From: JACCUZ01 sp038246575
Lineage (GTDB): Bacteria > Actinomycetota > Actinomycetes > JACCUZ01
Reading direction: 5' to 3'
Assembly: GCA_038246575.1 (NCBI GenBank)
Contig: JBBRVU010000092.1
Coordinates: 1 to 15,330 of the forward strand
Length of the DNA: 15,330 nt
Shown in pieces: positions 1 through 7,695 of the stretch (positions are counted from its first letter, which is position 1; the number at the start of each line of letters is the position of its first letter). The position numbers and the translations under genes are program-made. The notes under the pieces were generated by a model. The model worked only from the letters and a program-made list of their open reading frames with translations. It did no database searches and had not been told where the DNA came from.

Positions 1-34
1 CAACCTCTGACCAGCGAGGTCGGATCTCGTCGGC

Positions 35-736
35 TCACGCCTGGCTGGCGAACACCACGACGTTGTCGGTGTAGCCGCTCTCGGCCCGGTTGCTGTCGAA
101 CGGGCCACCACAGGTGATCAGGCGGAGCTCCGGTCCGCGGGTGTTGCCGTAGACCTTCAGCGTCGGGAACTCGTCCTTGGGATAGAGACGCACCGCGTTG
201 ACGACGAACGTGACCTTGCTGCCGTCCTTGCGGGTGACCATGACCTTGTTGCCCGGTCGCAGGTTGCCGAGCCGGTAGAAGACCGACGGCCCGTTGGCCT
301 TCCCGTCGACATGGCCCTCGATGACCGAAGGGCCAACTGCCCCTGGGACCGGCGAGCCCTTGAACCAGGCGGCCTTGTCGTAGTCGGGGCCGGGCTTGGG
401 GACCTGCAGTGAGCCGTCCTTCTTGAGGCCGACGACGGTGAGGTCAGAAGTCACGCCGATGGCCGGGATGCGGATGCTTGACGGGCGCGAGCCGGGATCC
501 GCGGTTGACGTCGACCCCGATGGATCCGTCGAGGGTGCCGGAGCCGTGCCGGCTCCGGACACCGGGCCCGCCGCAGATGCGGGCGGTGCGGGTGGCGGTG
601 GGGTCTGGTCGAGCAGGCCGGTTGCCACCGCGGCGCCCCCCCCGACGAGGAGGAACGCCGCGATGACAGACAGGATCCCACCGTTGCGACGCTGGGCGAC
701 GGGAGTCTCGTGCTTGTCGCGGCCAGCGTCGGTCAT
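35..736 (-). CDS. Class F-type sortase (exported cysteine transpeptidase)
   Basis: This 233-residue protein is probably a membrane-anchored sortase that joins surface proteins to the envelope. An N-terminal membrane segment (about residues 21-42) is followed by a Pro/Ala/Ser/Gly-rich linker (about 44-86) and a sortase beta-barrel (about 87-231). The catalytic triad is recognisable: His142 in EGHVDG, Cys209 in LITCGG, and probably Arg217 in the FDSNRAESGY stretch. The closing YTDNVVVFA strand is typical of the class F (sortase E/F-like) actinobacterial family, and the length is normal. Its ATG (734-736) overlaps the stop of the upstream CHRD gene by one base (TGATG), so translation is probably coupled and the upstream protein is the obvious candidate substrate. 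The family call is confident. The substrate is inferred from gene order. Confidence 0.9.
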   Translation of the reverse strand: MTDAGRDKHETPVAQRRNGGILSVIAAFLLVGGGAAVATGLLDQTPPPPAPPASAAGPVSGAGTAPAPSTDPSGSTSTADPGSRPSSIRIPAIGVTSDLTVVGLKKDGSLQVPKPGPDYDKAAWFKGSPVPGAVGPSVIEGHVDGKANGPSVFYRLGNLRPGNKVMVTRKDGSKVTFVVNAVRLYPKDEFPTLKVYGNTRGPELRLITCGGPFDSNRAESGYTDNVVVFASQA

Positions 737-1509
737 CAGCGGTTGGCGACTCGGGCGAACCGGCGACGGGTCGCCAGCGCGAGGCCGCCGAGGAGGGCGA
801 CGCCGCCGAAGCCGAGGAGGCCGACGTTCTCGACACCGGACGTGGTGCCGGCACCGGTCTCGACGCCACCGTTGGGCATCGAGCTCATCTGTGAGGCGTT
901 GAGAACTCCGCAGATCGCGGGGTCGGTCGCCTCGGTGGGCAGGCTCGGGTCGAGGTCGGACTTGGCCTTGCCGTCGTACTTGCCGTTCTTGTTGTAGTCC
1001 ACGCCGTGGACGACCACAACGGCGTCACCGGTGCGGACGGCCTTGGAGACCTCGCCGCTGACCTTGATCGAGCCGCGCTCGTAGCTGATCTTGCCGCCGG
1101 CGGCGGTGTCATAGCGGTCGACCGCGAGGACGGACTTGGGCGACGTGTCGCCGGACTTGGTGAGCGAGACGACGACGGGGCCGTAGGCGCCGCCGCCCTC
1201 GGTGGTGTTGATCTTGCCATTGCCGTCGGCGTCGTCGCCGGACGTCGGGCACTCGTGACGCGCGTCGGCGCCGAAGTGGATGTGCGCGGCGTGCGGCGAG
1301 TCCTTGAGCAGACCGCGCGCCGCCAAGTTCACGGTGAGCGTGTTGCCGGTGACGTCGACCATGGCGGTCCCGCTGGCGTTCGCGTCGTTGACCGGCTTCA
1401 GCCGGGCCTGCGCGGAGCCGTCGGCTGCCAGGGCCGGGCCGGCAAGGGCGAGGAGCGAGACCAGGCCCAGAGCGGGGGCAGCAAGTGCTGTTCGCTTGAT
1501 GCTGTTCAT
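736..1509 (-). CDS. Exported CHRD-domain surface protein with calcium-loop-like motifs and C-terminal anchor
   Basis: The 257-residue protein has a Sec signal peptide (cleavage probably after ALA at residues 26-28) and a CHRD-like domain over about residues 31-170, with the HAAHIHFG and GPVVVSLT strands. It ends with a hydrophobic segment (about 227-247) and an Arg-rich tail, the layout of a wall-sorting signal. No LPXTG is present; the nearest match is VETG at 216-219. Residues 93-104 fit an EF-hand loop (Asp93, Asp95, Asn97, Asn101, Glu104), and 171-179 resemble a second one. Cys87 and Cys200 could form a disulfide outside the cell. The start ATG at 1507-1509 is preceded by AAGGA four to five bases upstream. 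The gene is first in a two-gene operon with the sortase. CHRD domains have no single known biochemical role, so function beyond a surface protein is open. Confidence 0.8.
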   Translation of the reverse strand: MNSIKRTALAAPALGLVSLLALAGPALAADGSAQARLKPVNDANASGTAMVDVTGNTLTVNLAARGLLKDSPHAAHIHFGADARHECPTSGDDADGNGKINTTEGGGAYGPVVVSLTKSGDTSPKSVLAVDRYDTAAGGKISYERGSIKVSGEVSKAVRTGDAVVVVHGVDYNKNGKYDGKAKSDLDPSLPTEATDPAICGVLNASQMSSMPNGGVETGAGTTSGVENVGLLGFGGVALLGGLALATRRRFARVANR

Positions 1510-1723
1510 GAGGTTCCTTTCATGATCCTGGGCTCTTGAGCATCGCCCGCAGGACCGCAGTGGTACGCGTTGTCGCGTCCTTCATGGGTGACTTCGGACC
1601 GGCGAACCCCGCAGGCTTGGTCGACTGGCCGATCAGCGCAGTGGCAAGAGTCACACCGGTCCGCACCCCCGGGTGGTTTCGAACCAGGGGAGCTTGCACG
1701 TCCATCAACTGCTAGGAGATCTC
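1510..1723. promoter_or_regulatory. Divergent intergenic region between the CHRD/sortase and cupredoxin operons
   Basis: These 214 bases are the longest gene-free stretch in the window and should hold promoters for both divergent operons. Two short inverted repeats lie close together: CACCC-CC-GGGTG at 1664-1675 and TGGTT-TCG-AACCA at 1674-1686, the latter about 38 bases before the cupredoxin start. Either could be an operator. No clear -35/-10 pair stands out. A 62-codon minus-strand open frame crosses the region (1520-1708) but lacks protein-like composition and a ribosome site, so it is not called. Confidence 0.45.
1714..1718 (+). promoter_or_regulatory. Ribosome-binding site AGGAG deciding the cupredoxin start
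   Basis: AGGAG lies five bases before ATG 1724. It favours that start over the in-frame GTG at 1673, which would add 17 residues in front of the lipoprotein signal peptide. Confidence 0.8.
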
Positions 1724-2155
1724 ATGGGTTTCGCCCGAACGAGAATGGGGACGCGCCTTGCGTTTGTCTCCTTCGTCCTGGCAGTGGGAGCGACCGCGGC
1801 ATGTGGCTCGACCTCTGATGCCACGTCCGGCCCGGCGGCGTCCCAGCCGTCATCGGCTGCGCCGAGCAGCGACTCGTCGACCAAGGCGCCCAGCGTCGCG
1901 TCGGCTGCCAAGGTCGTCATCACGATCAAGGACTTCGACTTCCAGACGCCCGGCTCGGTGCCGGCCGGAGCTGAGATCACGGTCAAGAACGAGGACAGCG
2001 CATCCCACACGGTGACGGCGAGCGGTCAGGGCGGCTTCGATGTCGTCATCGAGGGCAAGTCGTCTGCGATGTTCACCGCGCCGGACAAGCCAGGCGCCTA
2101 TCCCTACATCTGCCGGTTCCACGGCAACATGACGGGCACGCTGACCGTCGCGTGA
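1724..2155 (+). CDS. Cupredoxin (plastocyanin-like) copper lipoprotein
   Basis: From ATG 1724 the protein has 143 residues. A basic N-terminus and hydrophobic stretch end in a lipobox-like TAAC (Cys27), so it is probably a lipoprotein outside the cytoplasmic membrane. A Ser/Ala/Thr-rich linker runs to about residue 62. The cupredoxin fold fills 63-143, with a complete type 1 copper set: His95 in SHTVTA, then Cys130, His133 and Met136 in YICRFHGNM. It should bind one copper ion and transfer electrons or handle copper. The partner is unknown. Its stop overlaps the next gene's GTG by 4 nt (GTGA), which suggests that the membrane protein works with it. Confidence 0.9.
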   Translation: MGFARTRMGTRLAFVSFVLAVGATAACGSTSDATSGPAASQPSSAAPSSDSSTKAPSVASAAKVVITIKDFDFQTPGSVPAGAEITVKNEDSASHTVTASGQGGFDVVIEGKSSAMFTAPDKPGAYPYICRFHGNMTGTLTVA

Positions 2156-2574
2156 CGGGCCGGACGCGTGCGGGACTGAGGATCACGACCGCGGTCGCGC
2201 TGGTCGTCGACGCGGTGGTTCACCTCCAGCTGGCCGGAACCTATGACCAGGCAGCCGCGGGGGGGATCGGGACGGGAAACCTCTTCCGCATCGAAGCAGT
2301 CGTCGCCCTGCTGGCAGCGGTCTTCGTGCTGGTGCGCGGCACCCGCGTCGCCTTCCTGATCGCCCTCGGCGTCGCCGGGTCGGCGTTGCTGGCGGTCGTG
2401 GTCACGCGGTACGTCGACCTGCCTGCCTTCGGGCCATTCCCGGCGATGTACGAGCCGGTGTGGTTCGGGAAGAAGACATTGAGCGCGGTTGCCGAGGGTG
2501 TGGGCAGCCTGATCGCTGTGGCTGGCCTGGTGATGACGACGCGCGTCAGCGAGCCGGTGCGACCCGGCCGGTGA
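2152..2574 (+). CDS. Small four-helix membrane protein, function unknown
   Basis: The 140-residue protein has four predicted membrane helices at about residues 10-27, 44-62, 66-85 and 109-129. Helix 1 carries VDAVVHLQL with an intramembrane Asp/His pair (Asp20, His24). The loop before helix 4 has a Pro/aromatic-rich stretch with MYEPVWFGKKT. I recall similar small membrane proteins beside cupredoxins in actinomycetes, but know of no proven role. It starts at GTG 2152, inside the cupredoxin stop, with no ribosome site of its own, so translation is probably coupled. Its last 29 bases overlap the end of convergent fahA. A DoxX-like fold or a copper-related role is possible but not shown. Confidence 0.8.
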   Translation: MTGRTRAGLRITTAVALVVDAVVHLQLAGTYDQAAAGGIGTGNLFRIEAVVALLAAVFVLVRGTRVAFLIALGVAGSALLAVVVTRYVDLPAFGPFPAMYEPVWFGKKTLSAVAEGVGSLIAVAGLVMTTRVSEPVRPGR

Positions 2575-3754
2575 CGGACCCGAACCCGATGCGGGTTCCG
2601 TCAGCGCCCGCTGCCCAGGCCGAGACGGACACCTCGTCGCCGTCCTCGAGGAACGTCCGCGTCGAGCCGTCGTCGATGGTCACCGGCTCGCTGCCGTTCC
2701 AGGACAGCTCCAGGAACGAGCCGCGCTCCTCCCGCCCGGCGCCGGAGACTGTGCCCGACGCGAACAGGTCACCGGTGCGCAACGAGGCGCCGTTGACCGT
2801 CAGGTGGGCGAGCTGCTGGTCCGGCGTCCAGTACATGCCGGCGAAGGGCGGCCGGGACACGACGGTCCCGTTCCACTCGACCTCGAGCGACAGGTCGAGC
2901 CCCCAGTCCGCACCTCGGCCGAGATAGGGCAGCACCGGGGGGTCCTGCTCCGCCCCAGGCACCCGGGCCGCCTCCAGCGCGTCGAGGGGCACCACCCACG
3001 GCGACACCGACGTGGCGAAGGACTTCCCGAGAAACGGGCCCAGCGGGACGTACTCCCAGGCCTGCAGGTCGCGCGCGCTCCAGTCGTTGACGAGGCACAC
3101 GCCGAACACGTGGTCAGCGAAGGCATCCACCGGGACGGCGTCGCCGTGCCGGGAGGGCACTCCGACGACAAAACCGACCTCCGCCTCGATGTCCAGACGC
3201 ATCGACGGGCCGTACGTCGGTCGGCTCGCGTCCGCCGGCTTGCGTTGGCCGCACGGCCGCACGATCTCGGTCCCCGACGCGACCACCGTCCCGGAGCGGC
3301 CGTGGTAGCCGATGGGCAGGTGCTTCCAGTTGGGCGTGAGCGCGTCACTGTCGGGCCGGAAGAGGCGGCCGACGTTCTCGGCGTGGTGCTGGGAGGAGTA
3401 GAAGTCGACGTAGTCGGCCACCTGGAAGGGCAGCTGCAACGTCACATCTGACTGCGCCACCAGGTGGCCCTCCACGAGCTCGCGGTGCGCCTCCTGGGTG
3501 ACCAGCTCGATCAGCCAGGCGCGCACCGCACGCCAGGCCGGTGGGCCGAGGGCCATGAACGGGTTCAGCGACGGTGCCTCGAACACGTGCCCGCCGTCGA
3601 GCCCCTCGGCCGCGGCGAGCGGGGCGAGGTCGAGCACGTCGTCACCGAGCGCGACACCGACCCGCGGGGCCTCGCCGTCGTAGGAGAAGACGCCGTACGG
3701 CAGGTTGGTGGCCGGGAACGGCGACCGCTCCGGGATCTCAACCCAGCTGTCCAT
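2546..3754 (-). CDS. fahA: Fumarylacetoacetase
   Basis: This cytoplasmic hydrolase cleaves fumarylacetoacetate to fumarate and acetoacetate, the last step of tyrosine/homogentisate catabolism. The 402 residues match the family length and show both the N-terminal domain and the C-terminal FAH fold. Active-site residues known from mouse FAH are all present at matching spacing: Asp117, His124 (YVDFYSSQHHAENVG), Glu190 and Glu192 (DIEAEVGF), Asp224 (VNDWSARD) and Lys244 (FLGKSF). It should therefore be active and Mg/Ca-dependent. The ATG at 3752-3754 is preferred over the adjacent TTG because AGGAG sits six bases before it. It overlaps the end of the upstream unknown gene by 17 bases, so the two form an operon. 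Its 3' end overlaps a convergent membrane-protein gene by 29 bases. Confidence 0.96.
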   Translation of the reverse strand: MDSWVEIPERSPFPATNLPYGVFSYDGEAPRVGVALGDDVLDLAPLAAAEGLDGGHVFEAPSLNPFMALGPPAWRAVRAWLIELVTQEAHRELVEGHLVAQSDVTLQLPFQVADYVDFYSSQHHAENVGRLFRPDSDALTPNWKHLPIGYHGRSGTVVASGTEIVRPCGQRKPADASRPTYGPSMRLDIEAEVGFVVGVPSRHGDAVPVDAFADHVFGVCLVNDWSARDLQAWEYVPLGPFLGKSFATSVSPWVVPLDALEAARVPGAEQDPPVLPYLGRGADWGLDLSLEVEWNGTVVSRPPFAGMYWTPDQQLAHLTVNGASLRTGDLFASGTVSGAGREERGSFLELSWNGSEPVTIDDGSTRTFLEDGDEVSVSAWAAGADGTRIGFGSVTGRVAPAR

Positions 3755-4616
3755 CAATGGCTCCTGTCAGGCCGAGCGCGGCCAGGTCGTCGATCGGGTC
3801 GGTGACGCCGCAGCAGCCGAAGGAACGAAACGCCTGCCGTACATGCTTCATCGCGTCGTCGTTCCAGGACATGACGAAGGCCACCAGCGGGTCCGTACGG
3901 CGCTCGGCCAGGACCGCAGCCACCTCGGCTGCCTTGCCGGTCTGTTGGGCGACCCTGGTCGCCACCAGCACGTTGAGCAGGCCGTGCTGCTCGAAGCCGG
4001 TGTCCTCCCCGGTGTGCCGGACAGCGTGGTGCAGGCCCGCCGTCAGCTTGAACGGCAGCTCGCGCGCGGTGACGGCCACCAGGAACGCGGCAAGCTCCGC
4101 CTCGGTCGGGAATGCCTGCGCGGACGTCCCGCCGGTGCGGTACTTGGCTGCCTCCCAGCCGCCGCCGGCGACGAGGTCGAGCGAGTCGTCGAAGCCGGTC
4201 CGCGCCACTTCGAGGAAGCCGGTGGCACCGGTGAGCCGCGACAGGTTCGCGCCGACGGACGCTGCATCCGTACCGAGGCGCGCGTGCGCTGCTTCCACCG
4301 CAACCAGGGTCAGGCGGTCGTCGGCGGCGGTGGCGCGCAGCGCCTGGTGAGCGCCGTCGCCGACCACGTCGAAGACCAGCGCCACGTCCAGCGACTGGTC
4401 ATGGGGAAGCGCGGCGAGCAGCTCGTCCAGCCGGGACGCGGGACACAGGAAGGGGCCGACGAGCCCGGCGTAGGAGGCGGCCCGGTGGATCTGGTGCTCG
4501 GCCAGCGCCCGGTCCATCGTGGCGTTGCCCGGGGGGAACAGAGCCGCGTCGTCCACCAGGCCGGTGAACAGAACAGGGGGAGCAAGAGGCACGGCGGGAT
4601 CGGGAGGCACGGCCAC
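3738..4616 (-). CDS. Unassigned barrel-like protein in the homogentisate locus
   Basis: I cannot assign a function. From GTG 4616 the protein has 292 residues with no signal peptide or membrane segment. Alternating beta strands and helices (around VLFTGL, GPFLCP, LDVALVFD, LTLVAVEAA, AAKYRTGG, PFKLTAGLHH and LLNVLVA) suggest a TIM-barrel-type fold. Likely active-region motifs are DDAALFPPGN (22-31), AKYRTGG (157-163), KLTAGLHHAVR (190-200) and FGCCGVTDPI (266-275). GTG 4616 has GTAGGG eight bases upstream. An ATG at 4727 would extend the frame across the divergent hmgA start and add a Pro/Arg-rich tail, so it is rejected. GTG 4634 is a weaker alternative. The overlap with fahA and divergence from hmgA tie it to homogentisate breakdown. 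An isomerase or accessory role is inference only. Confidence 0.75.
   Translation of the reverse strand: MAVPPDPAVPLAPPVLFTGLVDDAALFPPGNATMDRALAEHQIHRAASYAGLVGPFLCPASRLDELLAALPHDQSLDVALVFDVVGDGAHQALRATAADDRLTLVAVEAAHARLGTDAASVGANLSRLTGATGFLEVARTGFDDSLDLVAGGGWEAAKYRTGGTSAQAFPTEAELAAFLVAVTARELPFKLTAGLHHAVRHTGEDTGFEQHGLLNVLVATRVAQQTGKAAEVAAVLAERRTDPLVAFVMSWNDDAMKHVRQAFRSFGCCGVTDPIDDLAALGLTGAIDGQLG
3761..3765 (-). promoter_or_regulatory. Ribosome-binding site AGGAG of fahA
   Basis: Read on the minus strand, AGGAG is followed by six bases and ATG 3754. This spacing picks the ATG over the TTG one codon earlier. The site lies inside the coding end of the upstream gene. Confidence 0.75.
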
Positions 4617-4725
4617 GACCTCGACCCTACCCACGCGGCCGGGCCGCCAGGGGTTCGACGTCAGGGGTCCGCGCGGCGTGGCAGGGTAGGCCCGAGCAGG
4701 AGATGGATGCGACAGGGGAGTGCTC
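4617..4725. promoter_or_regulatory. Divergent promoter region between hmgA and the fahA operon
   Basis: About 109 bases separate the chosen starts of the two divergent transcripts, so promoters and any shared control site should be here. The only clear elements are two ribosome sites: GTAGGG (4625-4630, minus) for the unknown protein and AGGGGAG (4714-4720, plus) for hmgA. I see no convincing -35/-10 pair and no strong palindrome. Confidence 0.5.
4714..4720 (+). promoter_or_regulatory. Ribosome-binding site AGGGGAG of hmgA
   Basis: AGGGGAG ends five bases before ATG 4726. This selects MPFYRQVGE as the N-terminus over a GTG at 4720 that lies within the ribosome site. Confidence 0.8.
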
Positions 4726-5949
4726 ATGCCGTTCTACCGCCAGGTCGGTGAGGTGCCGCGCAAGCGGCACACGCAGTTCCGTCAGCCCGACGGCAGCCTC
4801 TACGCCGAGGAGCTGATGGGCGTCGAGGGCTTCTCCTCCGACGCCTCGTTGCTCTACCACCGCAACCTGCCCACCGCGATCGTCGCGAGCGAGGTCTTCG
4901 ACGCTCCGACGTTTCAGCGCCGGCCCAACCACCCGCTGAAGCCACGTCACCTCAAGACGCACAAGCTCGACGGCGCGGCTGCGGCCAGGGACGCCGTCCT
5001 CGGCCGCCAGCACCTGCTCGCGAACGGTGATGTCCGCATCTCCTACGCCGTTGCCACCGAGCCCTCACCGCTCTACCGCAACGCGATCGGCGACGAGTGC
5101 GTCTACGTCGAGAGCGGGGATGCCGTCGTGGAGACCGTCTTCGGCTCGCTGGCCGTGAGCGCCGGAGACTACGTCGTGCTGCCGACCTCGACCACGCACC
5201 GCTGGGTCCCGCAGGGAGAGGTGCGGGTCCTGGTCACCGAGGCGTCTGGACACATCCGGCCGCCGAAGCGCTACCTGTCGAGCAAGGGGCAGTTCCTCGA
5301 GCACGCGCCTTACTGCGAGCGCGACATCCGTGGTCCGGCGGAGCCCTTCACCAGCGAGGGGGAGGACGTCGAGGTCCTGGTGCAGCACCGCGGGATCGGC
5401 TCCGCGACGGCATGGACGCGCTACGTCTATGCCCACCACCCGTTCGACGTGGTCGGCTGGGACGGCTGCCTGTATCCGCACGTGTTCTCGATCCACGACT
5501 TCGAGCCGATCACCGGCCGGCTGCACCAGCCGCCGCCGGTGCACCAGACCTTCGAGGGTCCAAACTTCGTCATCTGCTCGTTCGTGCCGCGGCTCTTCGA
5601 CTACCACCCCGATGGCATCCCGGCGCCCTACAACCACGCCAACGTGGACTCCGACGAGGTCATCTTCTACACCGGCGGTGACTTCATGTCCCGCAAGGGA
5701 GCGGGCATCGAGCAGGGCTCGATCTCGCTGCACCCCTCCGGGTTCACCCACGGCCCGCAGCCGGGCTCGGTGGAGGCGTCCATCGGCAAGGAGAAGACGG
5801 ACGAGCTCGCCGTGATGGTGGACACGTTCCGCCCGCTGGATCTGCTCGACCCGGCCCTGGCCTGTGAGGACACGTCCTACGCGTGGACCTGGGCCGGCCG
5901 CGAGGCTGTGCGCAGCACGGACCCGGAGACCGACTCGACGACCGGCTGA
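4726..5949 (+). CDS. hmgA: Homogentisate 1,2-dioxygenase
   Basis: This Fe(II) enzyme opens the ring of homogentisate with O2 to give maleylacetoacetate in the cytoplasm. The 407-residue protein starts MPFYRQVGE, as actinobacterial homologues do. It contains a first cupin-like segment (GDECVYVESG, then PTSTTHRW) and the second, metal-binding one. The iron site is seen as His304 in YNHANVDSDEV, an acidic ligand just after it (probably Glu311), and His342 in FTHGPQPG. The surrounding ITGRLHQPPPVHQTFEG is strongly family-like. It is divergent from the fahA operon, and the product of fahA acts two steps later in the same pathway. The 3' end faces the interrupted aminotransferase with only 21 bases between the stops and no clear terminator hairpin. 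Confidence 0.95.
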   Translation: MPFYRQVGEVPRKRHTQFRQPDGSLYAEELMGVEGFSSDASLLYHRNLPTAIVASEVFDAPTFQRRPNHPLKPRHLKTHKLDGAAAARDAVLGRQHLLANGDVRISYAVATEPSPLYRNAIGDECVYVESGDAVVETVFGSLAVSAGDYVVLPTSTTHRWVPQGEVRVLVTEASGHIRPPKRYLSSKGQFLEHAPYCERDIRGPAEPFTSEGEDVEVLVQHRGIGSATAWTRYVYAHHPFDVVGWDGCLYPHVFSIHDFEPITGRLHQPPPVHQTFEGPNFVICSFVPRLFDYHPDGIPAPYNHANVDSDEVIFYTGGDFMSRKGAGIEQGSISLHPSGFTHGPQPGSVEASIGKEKTDELAVMVDTFRPLDLLDPALACEDTSYAWTWAGREAVRSTDPETDSTTG

Positions 5950-5970
5950 CCGACCTCGCAGGGGGGAGCG

Positions 5971-7689
5971 TCAGGGCTGTAAGCACACGGCCGGCAGCTC
6001 GAACCAGCGCAGGTGCTCGAAGTCGGCCGAGACCCGCCCGGTGCCTCCCTCGACCGGGACGGCCCGGGCGAAGACCTCCCGCGCCTCGTCCAGGTAGCCG
6101 GCCAGGGCGCTCTCGGGCACCGGCTCGTCGTGGCGCGGGTAGGTCATCACACCGTCGTCGGCATAGCCGACCTGGGCGAGGCGAAGCGGTGGCTCGACCG
6201 GGCCGTTGCGATGCCGCCACAGGCCGGACGCCGGGTCGAACAGGTAGTCGGGAAGCAGCCGCCACCCGTGCTCGGCGACCAGGCCGACGGCGGCGACCAC
6301 ATAGTCCAGCACCGCCTCGGACACAAAGTAGTTGAAGTTGATCCGGACCCAGCCGGGCTTGATGCCCTCGCACCCGTGGGTGATCTCGCGCTCGAACTCG
6401 TGCGAGCGCTCGATGTCGATGCCGAGCAGTCGGTGTCCGTACGGTCCGGCGCATGAGCAGCCGCCGCGCGACTGGATGCCGAACAGGTCGTTGAGCAGCG
6501 ATACGACGAAGTTGTGGTGCAGGTAGGTCGGACGCTCCCCGTGGGGCCCACCGGCCTGCCGGCGTACGACGAAGGACACGATCGAGAGCCGCTCGGCGTC
6601 GAGGTTTCCGAGGACCGCCAGCGACGGGTTGTGCCGCCAGGCCTCGACAGCGCGAGTGAGCAGGGCGTCCTCACGGGCCCGGATGGTGTCGACCCCGACC
6701 GCTGCCTTGAGCTGGAACACCAACCCGGCCCGGATCGACTCGACGATCGCGGGGGTCCCGCCCTCCTCACGATGAGCGGGGTCGTCGAGATAGACGTGCT
6801 CGAGCGGGTTGACGTAGGCCACGGTGCCGCCACCGGGCACCGTCGGGACCCGGTTGGTCAGCAGCTCTCGGCGGACGGCAAGGACGCCGGGCGTGCCGGG
6901 ACCCCCGATGAACTTGTGCGGCGACACGAACACCGCGTCCTTGTGACAGAGCGGGTGGTCCTCACAGTCCTTGTTCATCTCGATGTCGACGTAGGGCGCG
7001 GCGGCCGCGAAGTCCCAGAAGGACAGCGCGCCGTGCCGGTGGAGCAGGTCGGCGATGCGGTGAGTGTTGGTGACGATGCCGGTCACGTTCGACGCCGCTG
7101 AGAACGACCCGATCCGCAACGGTCGGTCCGCGTACGCCTCGAGCTGACGCTCCAGCTCGTCGATGTCGATGCGGCCGTCGGGGTCTTCCGGGATGGTGAG
7201 GACGTCGCAGATGGACTCGCGCCACGGCAGCTCGTTCGAGTGGTGCTCGAAGGGGCCGATGAACACGACCGGGCGCTCGGCTGCCGGGATGTGAGCGGAG
7301 AGGCCGTACTTCTCGTCGAGGTCGGCCGGGATGCGCAGGTTGAGGATGCCGATCAGCTTGTCGATGGCGGCCGTCGACCCGGCTCAGCAGAAGATGACGA
7401 CGGTGTCGTCGTCGCCACCGAGCTCGTCCCGGATGATGCGCCGGGCGTCCTCGCGCAGCCGGGTGGTCTGTAGGCCGGTCCCGCTGGACTCGGTGTGGGT
7501 GTTCGCGTAGCGGGGCAAGACCTCGCCGCGGATGAAGTCCTCGATGAAGGTCAGGGCCCGACCGCTGGCGGTGTAGTCGGCGTAGGTGACCCGACGCGGT
7601 CCGTAGGGGCCGTGCATTACCTGGTCGTCGCCGATCACCGACTCGCGGATCTTGACCAGCAGGGGGGTGTCCAGCAGAGGCTCGAGCAT
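5971..7689 (-). pseudogene. Class V aminotransferase / cysteine-desulfurase-like gene interrupted by an in-frame TGA
   Basis: From ATG 7689 one frame runs to a TGA at 5971-5973 (572 codons) but contains TGA at codon 102 (7384-7386). Both halves are in the same frame and clearly belong together. The N-terminal part has YADYTASGRALTFIEDF and ANTHTESSGTG. After the stop come AGSTAAIDKL, the Asp of FWDFAAAAP, the PLP lysine in SPHKFIGG (codon 259), and a Cys-containing RGGCSCAGPYG loop like the catalytic loop of cysteine desulfurases. The stop falls two codons before the GST phosphate-binding loop, where glycine is expected, so one G-to-T change from GGA would explain it. GTG 7264-7266 could start a downstream fragment but has no ribosome site. 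A sequencing error or recoding is also possible. Substrate is unknown. Confidence 0.8.
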
Positions 7690-7695
7690 GGTCCA

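Noticed and set aside
1520..1708. 62-codon minus-strand open frame between divergent operons
   Set aside because: No ribosome site, no recognisable features, and it fills the only space available for two promoters.
4617..4727. N-terminal extension of the unassigned protein to ATG 4727
   Set aside because: It would overlap the hmgA start codon and remove the whole divergent promoter region. The added residues look non-protein-like, and GTG 4616 has a better ribosome site.
3705..4751. Long plus-strand open frame antisense to the unknown protein and fahA start
   Set aside because: It mirrors the codon pattern of the real minus-strand genes, is rich in Arg/Gly/Val without domains, and has no suitable start. 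Such antisense frames are common in high-GC DNA.
7384..7386. Selenocysteine at the in-frame TGA, following a Cys codon
   Set aside because: The position matches a glycine rather than a redox Cys in this enzyme type, and the downstream stem is short and wrongly spaced for a bacterial SECIS. Kept only as an alternative to nonsense mutation or sequence error.
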